Assembly: GCA_947359465.1 (NCBI GenBank)
Contig: OX375881.1
Coordinates: forward strand, 122,523,967 to 122,587,966
Length of the DNA stretch: 64,000 bases
Direction: 5' to 3'
Origin: Metellina segmentata
Taxonomy: Eukaryota; Arthropoda; Arachnida; Araneae; Tetragnathidae
Shown here: positions 1 to 9,740 of the stretch, one piece after another
Layout: every line of letters begins with the position of its first letter
Position numbering within the stretch: position 1 is the first letter of the stretch
Notes under the pieces: generated by a model
What the model was told of the DNA's origin: nothing
The model's database searches: none
What the model saw: only the letters and a program-made list of their open reading frames with translations
Program-made: the position numbers and the translations under genes

Positions 1-258
1 ATTGCTGTTTGCGATGATATCACAGAAATCAATGTGGATACTCTAAAATATGTAGAATGTTTTCAAAAAGAAAAGAATCTTTCATTGAGTGTGCTTTCTA
101 AACATCTTGCTATCAATAAAGACTATCGTAGAATATAGTTAGGTAATAGAAAAAAGAAAGCAGTTTTATTTACTAGCTCAGAAAAAATTAAAACTGCACG
201 CAACGTAGTTTTTGAACTAAAAAAAGAAAGAATTTTGAATAAATCTGACTACTTTTAA
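1..258 (+). pseudogene. Unidentified coding-like fragment at window edge
   Basis: Frame 1 reads from the window edge as coding-like sequence (ending DYRRI) up to a TAG at 136-138. It then continues in the same frame through a lysine-rich stretch (GNRKKKAVLF...) to a TAA near 256-258. The single in-frame stop between two open halves suggests a decayed C-terminal exon, perhaps of a transposon, but I recognise no family. The true start lies outside the window. It ends about 40 bases before a Helitron. It may equally be chance open frame in AT-rich DNA. Confidence 0.2.
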
Positions 259-299
259 ATGTACACACTGAATTAATGCTTTTTCAATTATATTTTTAA

Positions 300-1940
300 C
301 TAGCAAAATACCCGACCTTACTCGGTTTGAATTGGTTTACTCTAGATTGAAAAGATAATCAAAATATATAATGACTTACATTTCTTGTAGAATAAAAATT
401 TATTTTAACATATTTCGCCATCTTTATATTTTTTACAACTTACTTTGGACACAAATCCTACACATGCATATCCATTCATGTAATACATTTCACATACATC
501 GCACAATTGCTGTATGACAAAGCTACAAAATGACGAAAGGTGATACTAAGGTTACTACTATAAAAGACGATTTATAGGAAGATTTGGAATTCCCTTTCTT
601 AAGTTCTTTTCATATTCAACTCAATTAATTAAAATTACGATTTACGGCGAGTGCTCTCGCACTCATAGTCAACAAAACAATATTTTTTTACTTGTGGCAC
701 TCTTGCCTCCGGTATGCGACATTGTGAAATTTTGCAATCTTCTCCTGTCATTATTACAACGAATTTTTTAATGTTGGAAAAGGTTCCAGTTTGGATTAAT
801 AAACATTATTATTCTTTCAATAACGGCATTATTCTTCAAATAACGGCATTATTCTTTAAATAACGGCATTATTCTTTAAATAACGGCATAATTCTTTCAA
901 TAACGGCATTATTCTTTCAATAATGGCATAACTACACTTAAAATTTACTGAAAATTTATACTGACTTACCTAACTTTTTAAGTCTAATACTTTGTGGTGC
1001 TGTTGCGTGTGATGAGAAGGAAAACACATTTATTAAAATAATAAATATTTAAAACAGGAAACAGCGAAGTAAAACAAAATAAAAGATATCGCAAAAAATT
1101 GTTCTAAAGATATTAATTTGTGATTCAATTTTATCTCTTGATCTCGCACAGTTGCCACAACTTACAACTAAAAGTGTACAAAATTTAGAAATGTGAAATT
1201 AATTCAGAGCGAAAGAACCAGAAAAAATATCACTGCTCGCGCGATCTTGTTCATTCTCGTTTCATTGAAAAATATCGTCTGTCCCAAATATTCGGAAATA
1301 GTTTTTATTGCGCAAATAATAAAAATAAGACTCGAAATAAATGAAGTATCAGAAATGAAATTCCATAAAAAAAATATAATTTTTTGAAGAATAATTACTT
1401 TTTTAGCAGTACTGGTAAAGCAATCGAAGTAATCGTAATATTCAATAGACATTCCAATTTTTACAAAACTACCAAATTATGGTTGATTTAAGTATACTTA
1501 CTCAGGTGTTTTAGCATTAAACTCAACTAAATATAACAATAAAGAAATGTTTAATATTGCATTCACTAAACTAATAGATAATGTATAAAACAAAATACAA
1601 TGCAATCAAATATCTGGAATACAATTCATGTGATGTCTACACAAACACACAAGCACAAAATCGAGCATAGAACAGAAAGACGGACAGACTTTCGCAACCA
1701 ATACCACTCACTAAATGAAGATAAGTACTCACTGTATGCAAATTTTCATGAAAATATCTTAAACCGCGTGGACGTGTATAGGGCACAACATACAGACAGA
1801 CAGACGGACAGACAGACACACAGACACCAAACGAGAAAAAGGCGGATTTGGCATCAGAAGGGATCAAAACGGATAGAAAACTTTAAATGGGTCGAAAATA
1901 TTGAATGTACAAACAAACACTCCATTCTTATTTATATAGA
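300..1940 (-). mobile_element. Non-autonomous Helitron, copy 1
   Basis: Read on the minus strand the element starts with TC (TCTATATAAATAAGAATGGA, 1940 downward) and ends with CTAG at 303-300. The end is preceded by a small hairpin (CCGA...TCGG) just inside the terminus. The flanking host bases are A before and T after, the A/T target of Helitrons, with no target-site duplication. A second copy at 12101-13594 has the same two ends and most of the same interior, which fixes the boundaries. No Rep or helicase reading frame is present, so it must depend on an autonomous relative. It contains a 20-bp tandem array (811-930) and a CAGA/GACAGACA-rich stretch near 1790-1830. Open frames inside it are not genes. 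Confidence 0.85.
811..930 (+). repeat. 20-bp minisatellite inside Helitron, six units
   Basis: The unit ATTCTTTCAATAACGGCATT repeats six times in exact 20-base register with a few substitutions (for example CTTTAAA for CTTTCAA, and TAATGGC in the last unit). The Helitron copy at 12101-13594 has only one unit at the matching place (about 12598-12617), so the array expanded in this copy. Confidence 0.95.
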
Positions 1941-2126
1941 TTTGTGTAAAGTTATTATGAACTGGATACTAAAAACATCAATACAAATGAAGCACGTAAT
2001 TGGTATTGTATCATTCCCTGCACGAATCTAATAACCTATCGAAATGCACTAATTCCGAAATCAAATCATAAAATTCGCGCGACTAAAAATTGCAAGTGGG
2101 AGCCTTGCCTAAATTTATTTTTTAGT

Positions 2127-2548
2127 CGCAAATATAAAACTCGTCATTTCATATACAGGTGTATACACTTGCGACTGAAGAATCGCCGCGATTAAAAAGT
2201 TGCAACCGGTCCTATTTTTGCTGCGACGCGACTGTCGCTCTATCTCAATGAATCCTACAGAAAAGCAGGTGCATGCACCAACTGGCGATAGTTTAGCTAC
2301 AGTTCTGAAGCAGTCGTGCTCTGGTTCCAGTTTAAAACTCTTCAAATACTTGTTTAAAATGTCTGACAAGGAATCTATCGGAGGTGATGGACAAATATAT
2401 AATAGTAATTGAGTCACTGTGCAATTCGGTGGCCAAAGAAAGAGTAAAAATACTCAGGATATTAATATTAATAATGGTACTGATCAAAAATGGGAAATAA
2501 AGAAATTTAAAAATGGATTTGTTTCAATATGACGAGTTTTTATTTGCG
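2127..2548. repeat. Inverted-repeat-bounded segment (possible MITE)
   Basis: About 20 bases at 2127-2147 (CGCAAATATAAAACTCGTCAT) recur inverted at 2529-2548 with one indel, enclosing about 380 bases. Inside and just outside, GCGACTAAAAATTGCAA (about 2078) and GCGATTAAAAAGTTGCAA (about 2186) form a direct pair. No transposase frame is seen. It is 0.7 kb from a Harbinger transposase exon but a link is not shown. The rest of 1941-3234 is AT-rich with nothing recognisable. Confidence 0.45.
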
Positions 2549-3240
2549 GAAGTTCAAAGTTTTGAGATAGGACGGAGAGTGTGCTGTTGGGGTCACTATT
2601 GTTACGAACTATGCATTGGTAAGGTCCTGAATATTGGACTTACCGCCTAAAAGAAGCTTAGGTATAAATAAATTAACAAAAAATGTATGTGGAATTAAAG
2701 TGTTGGTTTGTCTCAATATATTGAATCTCTTAACATGGGATGGATACAAAAGTGCGTAATAGTTGGCTTTGTAGCCATGTGGTAATTAAACCTACGAAAA
2801 TATATTTTGTGTGTTGGAGTAGTTATATAGATTGACTAAAGGCCATATTACGGGTGTGTTTATTTTAAATAGTCGATATCTAGTAAAGGAGTAACATTCC
2901 CAAAGCAGTTTATTTTAGTGTGAAGATCAATGTGATTAGCGAGGGAGGTGTTACTGTTTTAACGTTGCGGGTTTTAATATGTGTAATGATAATGTTTGGT
3001 GAGGACGAAGAATTAAATAAGGGGTTTATAATTATTTCAAAATATACGTTGGAAAGATCCATATGCTGAAATTTACCGGCGAAAAGAAAATCACGATTAA
3101 AGTAAATATTATAATTGAAATGGTAAATGTAAAAGGTAATTAGTCTGAATTTTGTGCTTTTAGTGTATAAGTATAATACGTATAGATAAGTTAATAAATA
3201 AAGGAAATACTACATACAATTTCGTAAAAATTGTACTTAC

Positions 3241-3530
3241 CTCAAAGTTACTGACAGATGTTCGTCTGGTGGTACGGACTTTCTCCACGTTGTGTCATTA
3301 TTTATGTCATTGATGGACCAATTATTATTCAACAATTCGTCAAAACTACTTTTTGTCATTCGGTAATACTGGAAAAACTTTGCAAGGTGCTGACATAACT
3401 CTTCAGATAACTTGTAAAACTGCCCTTTCAATAAATTTAACTTGTTATTGGATGTACCCAATAACGATGCTTCCTCCGTTTACTACTCGCTCGTAACAAA
3501 AGAGCGATCACACAAGTAGTTTCAGTGACA
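3241..3530 (-). pseudogene. PIF/Harbinger (HARBI1-like) transposase N-terminal exon
   Basis: The minus-strand translation begins with the family's RRKHRYWVHP motif (ancestral R-x-W-V-H-P, just before the helix-turn-helix part). After a one-base slip it continues as GQFYKLSEELCQHLAKFFQY, then FRMS/FDELL-like and SVPPDEHLSVTLR motifs. That order matches the N-terminus of HARBI1-type nucleases. The exon ends CTTTGAG followed by GTAAGT (3240-3235), a good splice donor, so the source gene had an intron. The downstream catalytic exons are not visible at lower coordinates. A frameshift near 3460 and the missing remainder mark it as a relic. Confidence 0.7.
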
Positions 3531-4627
3531 TCCATTGGGATACTTATTCGTATTGCAAAAATAAAAAGTTCGAATTGAAAATTATTTTTTTAAAGAATAT
3601 CAAATGTAAGGTATCTATCTGGCAGAAAATTTTCCGCAGATTTCATATCCGTTGAAATTTTTAATCCATCTTTAACGATCTCAATTATACAAAAAAGAAT
3701 TAAAGAATGGCAGTCAAACATTTTTATTTGTGAAAAATTTGAATTTAACGAGATTTATCTACCACAGTGTGTGCACCTTCCAGATTTTCTGCTACAGCGA
3801 TTTTTGCTTTGTTAGATTGAATTTTTGTTTAGGTTACACTGTTAGTCAATTAAGCAAATATTGCATTTCTCTGCTTTTTCAACATGTAAACCGCTACTGA
3901 TAAAAATATCCACCAAACAGACTGGAAATACCTCATCAAAATTAGAATTTATTCTTTACGGCGCCTTATTAAACAGCACATTTTGACTCATTCTCATTAA
4001 AAAGAATCTGTGTCCCAAAAGTATACTAATATTAAGAGCTTTACTATCAACTTTTAATGCTATTCACATCATTCGAATGCTAATTCAAGGCAACCTCAAA
4101 AACAATTAATTTAAAACTCAAAAGTTGGATTCTCAGATTCAAATGGCGGTGTAATGAATAATTCATGGCTTTAAATGTTACCTCTCCAAAAGTTGTCTTG
4201 GTGTTCAACGATGGTATCAGTGGAAAACAGTCGAAGTATCGACGCTTTAATCCCACTGCCTCCGGAAAGTGATCCCTTTTGAAAAGCAGAAACCGGTAAT
4301 GAATATGCAAGCCACTTTTGAAAAGATCCAAAAACCCCTCTTTTCCAGAAAGCATTCATTCGCTTTCGAATGCAGAATGAGTTCCGATATCCAGCGCTTA
4401 GATTTCTCCCTTCATATTATTTCGAAAGGAACACCCCTCTGTGCCACCAACTTGGAGCAAAATATTTTAGAATTTAAAATAAAAGTGCTCGTTCTAACAT
4501 TGACTAAGAACAGGGCACTAAGTGTCAGCGCAATCAATCATTGTAATTTCGTGTATTGTTCACAGATTTTAACTTAATGAAATGAGAAATAACTAATGAC
4601 CCTCGAAACTTTACATAAGAAAACTTT
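3531..4627. other. No recognisable gene
   Basis: AT-rich sequence. Overlapping open frames on both strands at 4080-4577 match nothing I recognise and have no splice or start context, so I do not call them. Confidence 0.5.
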
Positions 4628-5115
4628 AATACAAATACAAATACAAATATTGACGACCAGCTACAGGCTCAAGCCCAAGAAGGCTGGTCCTTTGTTTATG
4701 AATTTCTCAATTCCCACTGACTATCCAATTGTACCTTAAATTCGTACACTCCCTTTGAATTAACTATATTTTCTGGCACCGCGTTAACATTTGTCTATTA
4801 CCCTATTAAAGTAGTAGTTTTCCTTAAATCCCGATTAAAATGTGTCTTATTCAATTTATACCCATCGCCCCTTGTTCTGTTATCCCTATTGAATTTTGAC
4901 CCTGTGTCCCCTTGATTTACCAACTTGAAAATCTGAATCAAATCCCCTCTCCTTCCTCTTCTTTCCAGTGTATACATGTTTAGCTTACTTAAACGTATAT
5001 TATAGTCGAGATTAGCTAAGCCCTTTATTATTTTTGTAGCTCTGTGCTGAACCCTTTCAATTCAAGACTTTAGAGAAAACTTTACATTAGACTGATCATC
5101 CATTATGACACTGCT
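4628..5115 (-). mobile_element. CR1-like LINE, 5'-truncated copy (3' end only)
   Basis: On minus this is the same 3' region as the larger LINE at 24367-26790, base for base over about 450 bases. It contains the conserved C-terminal coding tail, the segment matching GCCTGTAGCTGGTCGTCAAT and the terminal (TTTGTA)n tail at 4628-4640. It lacks all of the endonuclease and nearly all of the reverse transcriptase. 5' truncation is the normal outcome of target-primed reverse transcription. Two copies sharing exactly this end define the 3' terminus of the family. Confidence 0.85.
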
Positions 5116-5510
5116 AAACAGTTTTTGGTACATGGATGGTTTGTAGTGTTTTTAAGGTAACGCCTTACGTGTGTGTGTTGAATTCAAATATTATATCAAA
5201 GTATTTCTATCAGCTACAGATTTTATACGTTTGTTTTAGGTATAGATTTTGTAGAATTTTAATCCTCCATGTGATTTGAATGAGATTTATAGTCCATCAA
5301 CACATACGAGCCATTTTACCGGGGACTAAATATCTCGTCATCAAGGTACTGTCGATTGTTTGATAACAACCAGATAAACATCTGGAAAGTTTTTCTGTAA
5401 TGCGCAGATATCTTGTTCATCACTATCAGATCAATCCATAAAGATCAATGACAAGATACCGCATCGATAGTCACCAGGAGAGTTTAATATTTTCAGTGAT
5501 AACTAATGTA
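5116..5510. other. Gene-free stretch with GATATC-type motifs
   Basis: No gene seen. It contains AATATCTCGTCAT (about 5328), CAGATATCTTGTTC (about 5406) and CACCAGGAGAGTTTAATA (about 5472). All three resemble words that recur near 14.6, 43.7, 54.4 and 59.5 kb. Confidence 0.4.
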
Positions 5511-6851
5511 CAAAGGGCGTTCCATAAAACTCAGAGTGAATGTTTTACGTATAGGCAACACCGCGATACTAAAAATAAAAGTGCAGGTAATTTTTTTAAA
5601 CTGTTAACTGTGCAATTATAAATATTCTAAACGAAGCAGACGATTTTATTTTTCTAGTTTCATGCTTCTTTAAAGAACTGTTTTTATTAGCCCTACAGAA
5701 ATGGAGGCGAGAGTTTCAAAGTTAAAAAACGAAATGCGTTCTGCCATAAAATTTTGCTATCGTTTGGCGTTTGGGCAAAACAGCTCCAGAAACAATTAAG
5801 TTAATGAAAGAAGCTTACAAAGACAAATATTTTGGTGAGTCTACGATTTTTAGATGGCATGGTGATTTCAAAAAAGAACGTTTGTCTGCAGAACTGGCTC
5901 CTAAGCCTGGCCGACCAGAAAGTGTTCTGAATGACCGAAATGTTAACACTGTGTGGGCAATCTTGCAAGAAAATCGGCGAGTGACTTGTGAGGAGATAGC
6001 CGCATCAACTAACTTTCGAAAACGTAGATATTTCGCATTCTACTCAACAACTTACAGCTTCTCCATCTTTGTTCCAGATGGGTCCCGCATCACCTTACTA
6101 AAGAACAAATGCAAACAAAAATTCACCAATGTTGTGAGTGTAAACAGATGCTTCAAATTTATCCGAATTTCCTAAAGACTGTAATAACAAAAAGAAACTT
6201 GGGTGCATCAATTTGATCACTTTACCAAGACCGTAACAAGTGTATGGAAACACACTAATTACTCCCGCATCAGAAAAAAATCCGACAAACCAAATCTGCT
6301 GGAAAGGTTATGATGATTATTTTCTTTGATCATAAAGGTGCAATCTATCAGCATGCTGCGCCATCAAAAACTATTGTGTATGGTGAATATTATATTTCAG
6401 TTTTGAAAATTTTGCGACAACTCATATCGAGAAAGCGAGATGAATTGATAGGGAATTGGACATTACATCACGATAATGCTCGCCCGCATTTCGCTACTTC
6501 TGTTCAGCAATATCTTAGTAAATGCAATTTTAAAATCATGCCACATCCCCCTTACAGTCCACATCTCGCACCATGCAATTTCTGGCTGTTTCCGAAGTTG
6601 AAGGTAGGTAGTGAAATAAAATCCAGGGTAGAAAATTTAATACAGATTCTGAAGTTATTTCAGCACTGAAGGGTTCTTTGAAGCAGCTTCCAGAAAAAGA
6701 CGCCTCTACTTATTTTCAAAAGTGAGTTGAACGATGGGACCCTTGAATATCATCTGAGGGAAGGTATTTTGAAAAGGAATGATGTATTTTTTTCTGTAAA
6801 TATATTTCTTGATTTTTTTATGATTTTTCCGTTTTTATGGAACGCCCTTTG
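5511..6851 (+). mobile_element. mariner transposon with perfect 19-bp ends
   Basis: Terminal inverted repeats CAAAGGGCGTTCCATAAAA are identical at 5511-5529 and, inverted, at 6833-6851. TA flanks both ends (5509-5510 and 6852-6853), the Tc1/mariner target duplication. The length of 1341 bases is typical for mariner. The single transposase inside is broken (see next entry), so the element could move only with help in trans. Confidence 0.93.
5701..6760 (+). pseudogene. mariner transposase, broken
   Basis: The ATG at 5701 opens MEARVSKLKNEMRSAIKFCY. A short duplication (TTGGC/TTTGGGC near 5765) shifts the frame into KTAPETIKLMKEAY, the first helix-turn-helix. A second HTH region includes RVTCEEIAASTNF. 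The stretch that normally links the HTH to the catalytic core is largely missing around 6010-6060. The catalytic half is recognisable: GNWTLHHDNARPHFAT carries the second Asp, and PHPPYSPHLAPCNFWLFPKL is the classic mariner C-motif. That motif has Asn where the third Asp of DD34D should be (APCDF became APCNF). Stops and shifts occur near 6176, 6310 and 6667. It is inactive by several criteria. Confidence 0.85.
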
Positions 6852-6853
6852 TA

Positions 6854-7404
6854 CGAAAGATTGTAGTTTATGATTAATTTTTAATGTATTTAATTCAAAA
6901 AGAGGGTAAGCAGGAACACTTTAACGTTAGGAAGCTACTTCTTGTATCTTCTCAGCAACATGCAGTGTATGTGTATGAAGATGCTCATGCTCAGTGACTT
7001 GTCACCAGACAATAGACTTCTGAGTCTGACACACATATTTTCTATAAATACACCAGTAATGTATGAGTAAGCGCCCAGTAGGGTTGCATTCTTTTTTTGT
7101 CTAGTGACAGTTATTGTGTAAGTGTGCAATGTTAGATAGTAAGTGGTTATGCCAAGGGAGTATATAGATCCAGATAACTTTAGTTAGAACTGTGGTTGGT
7201 TGCTTTGGGGGTTTTATGGTGCAATGTCCTTATTTAACCCCGCTGCGCTAGACACAAGACATACAATGTCAAGTAGTAGATATACACACAATGGAAGCTT
7301 CTACTATCACAAAAAAGGAGGAAAGCACTTGACGGGAATCGAAGTTGCGCCACCTACACCTCGAAGGTTGCTAACACAATTAACATGCCCACATATTTAC
7401 TGAA
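6854..7404. other. No gene; possible decayed tRNA-like SINE at 7290-7400
   Basis: AT-rich filler. Near 7330-7345 GACGGGAATCGAAGTTG looks like an inverted box-B (tRNA T-arm) sequence followed by GTTGCTAACACAATTAAC. It could be a decayed reverse-oriented tRNA-derived SINE, but no body is recognisable. Confidence 0.25.
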
Positions 7405-7535
7405 TTTTTGTTTTATCTCAGATGAATAACTAATTTACAAGAACACTTTTGAGGCAACGCAACTGCAAATGAGGTGAATTAGTTTCATTTTTGATAACAC
7501 AGATTCCTTGATAATAAAATTAGAAAAGAATATGT
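7405..7535 (+). repeat. Dispersed repeat, copy 1 (inverted partner at 14.3 kb)
   Basis: About 130 bases, including CTCAGATGAATAACTAATTT and GATAACACAGATTCC, recur as reverse complement at about 14300-14430 with scattered substitutions. The ends are not sharply defined and no coding potential is seen. Confidence 0.7.
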
Positions 7536-7599
7536 ACGAAATGTTATGAACCACATTTTGGCTGTAAAGCGGGGCATCAAGTTAAGAACTAGGTACCTC

Positions 7600-7750
7600 A
7601 TTTCTGCCGCTTGACTGATGGGATCGTCATCTGACCGTGGTTTAAATTTATGCGGTATTTTTCTCGGACTTTTCCCTTAGGGTTTGATATCGTACCGTGG
7701 TTAATAGCTCGCTGTGTTTCTCCATTGCGATGTTAGTTATAACTACTTAC
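7600..7750 (+). mobile_element. SINE-A body fragment, degenerate
   Basis: Matches the 3' body of the window's commonest SINE in plus orientation: CGTCATCTGACCGTGGTT, then a decayed CTTTTCCCTTAGGG, then AATAGCTCGCTGTGTT. The tRNA-like head is missing. Confidence 0.7.
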
Positions 7751-8230
7751 TTTGACCGATGTGAAACGATTGACATATTTCGATCTCGGCATATGACCTT
7801 TGCCGTACCTAAGGCGGGCATGAACTATAATATCATTTATTTGACTGTTATTTCTGTTTTACAAATATTAAAGTAACATGTAGTAAAAGCAAACACGCAA
7901 TAGAGTAACAAAATTTACCATCTGCTATGCGGTCAATACGTGGCCAGTATACATCCCGCATCCTGCAACACATCTGTAGAAAAGGAATCGGACGGTGAGG
8001 CAGCTTCCTAAGCTCAAAATAACAAGCAACATTTTGCTATTTTGGAACTAATTACATTTTTCTGGTTACCTCATTCGCTAACTCAAATATAACTAAGCGT
8101 TCTTATTCGGAATTTGAAACTGTCCAAGCAGGCCGAATGTTTGGGTTCTAGGTTGATACACCCGAATCTTCTTCTAAATGACATTCAAGTGTGCTTCATT
8201 TGTAGTCAGGAAGGACCATGAAGAGTAATG

Positions 8231-8365
8231 GTAATTTTTATTTAACATCCTACTAGAGCAACACAACGGGCTATTGACGACGTTCCGGGATCAATCCCTT
8301 AAGGGAAAGATCCGAGGACAACACCTCGTAATTTTGAACCACGGACAGATGACGGGACCATGAAG
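8231..8365 (-). mobile_element. SINE-A 3' body fragment
   Basis: Well-preserved reverse-oriented 3' half: CTAGAGCAACACAACGGGCT at about 8255, CCCTTAAGGGAAAGATCCGA at about 8297, then AACACCTCGTAATTTTGAAC. It breaks off in the middle of the body near 8362. Confidence 0.85.
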
Positions 8366-8653
8366 AGATTCCAATTCCAAAGAAACCGATTAAAGTGTAA
8401 AATAACAATATTTCCTCTTAGATTAATATACTTTGTCATGAATATATGCACTGTCATGATAGTGAAGACTCTTCTAAAAATAGTGTAACACATTCGCTGC
8501 CGATATCACTCCAGCGCGTCATGGGGCGTCAACGCTAAAGAGACAATCACGCGCCAGCGCGTGGTATTGATTGATGTCTCTGTAGCCAGTCACGCGTTCG
8601 CACGGAAAGAGCTGCGCCTCAATATTTATTCCGCAGCAGGATTTAAAACTGGG

Positions 8654-9435
8654 TTTTTTCACTCGATTCTTAGACGGTTTCCGGAGAAAGTACGTATCAG
8701 AAAATTAAGAAGTTAACATAGTTTGTTCAAAATTTTCCAGGGAACACAATGAAGATTTTTTTCCTATGCGGCATTTAATTAAGGGTATATTAAGTGTAAA
8801 AGTTGAAAAGGCGAAATTTCTAACGTGAATGAGCAAAAGACGCACACATTTTAAGTCTTCGGGCGTGATTTGTTTAGAATACCTGTAAAAAGGAATTTTT
8901 GTAGCTCGTCGAGTTTTTTTAGAAATTTTAATTTGGTTTCTAGTAATATTTTTTTGATATTTGGGAAAAATCGTGACATTTTCATTGTTTTTTGTTAAAA
9001 CTGTCATATTTATATGTTATGACTATAGTTTTTAAATTTGAAAACATCGCATGAAACCTTATAATGTTCTTTCTTACGGTACAATTATTTTAAAAATTGG
9101 TTAATAAATAAATCCAATGCGATCAAACGTCGGAAAAAATTTGATATTTCTCAGATCGCGGAACGATAGCGTTCATTCTTCTTCACGAAAATAAAGGTAA
9201 CATTTTCTGACTAACGGATTTGCCAGATGCCCTTGAAACTCGCAGTGACGTCATACTCATTTTTTCGCTCGATTCTCAGACGGTTTGCCAATTAAGTACG
9301 GATCAGAAAGTTACAAGACTAACATGGTTTATTCAATATTGTACAGGGAATAAGATGGAGATGTATTTTTACTGATGCGGCTGTTGTTTTAGGATGCATT
9401 AAGTGTTAAAGTAAGAAAAAGCGAAATAACTTGCG
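8654..9435 (+). repeat. Direct repeat of about 170 bases flanking 430 bases
   Basis: Segment 8654-8825 (starting TTTTTCACTCGATTCTTAGACG) recurs in the same orientation at about 9259-9435 (TTTTTCGCTCGATTCTCAGACG). Both continue through a shared TGCGGC...TATTAAGTG/GCATTAAGTG tract. Similarity is moderate with many substitutions, so the duplication is old. The pair could be an ancient tandem duplication or terminal direct repeats of an eroded element. No coding motif lies between them. Confidence 0.6.
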
Positions 9436-9736
9436 AAAGGAGTGTTGGTTTCTAAAGCAAACCAAATGGGATTGCGTAGCAATTACCGGAGTTTGGTCAG
9501 CGTCGGCAAACAGGGGGCGTAGCCCTCGCTGTGACGTCATGAACCGTAAAGTCAGATCAGGATTATACGAATTATTAAGATATTTTCGCCTTCGCAGGAG
9601 ATTAACTCTGCAAAAGGAGTGTTGGTTGTTGTTGGTGGAAGCAATTCCCTGGGGTTGGCGAGCAGTGTGCGGAGCCCCCTAGTTATTAAAAAAAATCTTG
9701 TAACGTGAGTTGTAGAGAAGATAGTTCTGCATGGCC
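9436..9736. other. Gene-free, somewhat GC-richer stretch
   Basis: Contains AAAGGAGTGTTGGTT twice (about 9437 and 9613) and GCAAACCAAATGGG near 9457, which resembles the hairpin words at 24.2 kb. No gene recognised. Confidence 0.4.
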
Positions 9737-9740
9737 TTAA

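Noticed and set aside
811..930. CRISPR-like array
   Set aside because: 20-bp units directly abut without spacers, inside a Helitron in a eukaryotic genome. It is a minisatellite.
1600..2031. 143-residue protein rich in TDRQTDRQTHR
   Set aside because: It spans the GACAGACA tract and the 5' end of the Helitron and runs out into flanking DNA.
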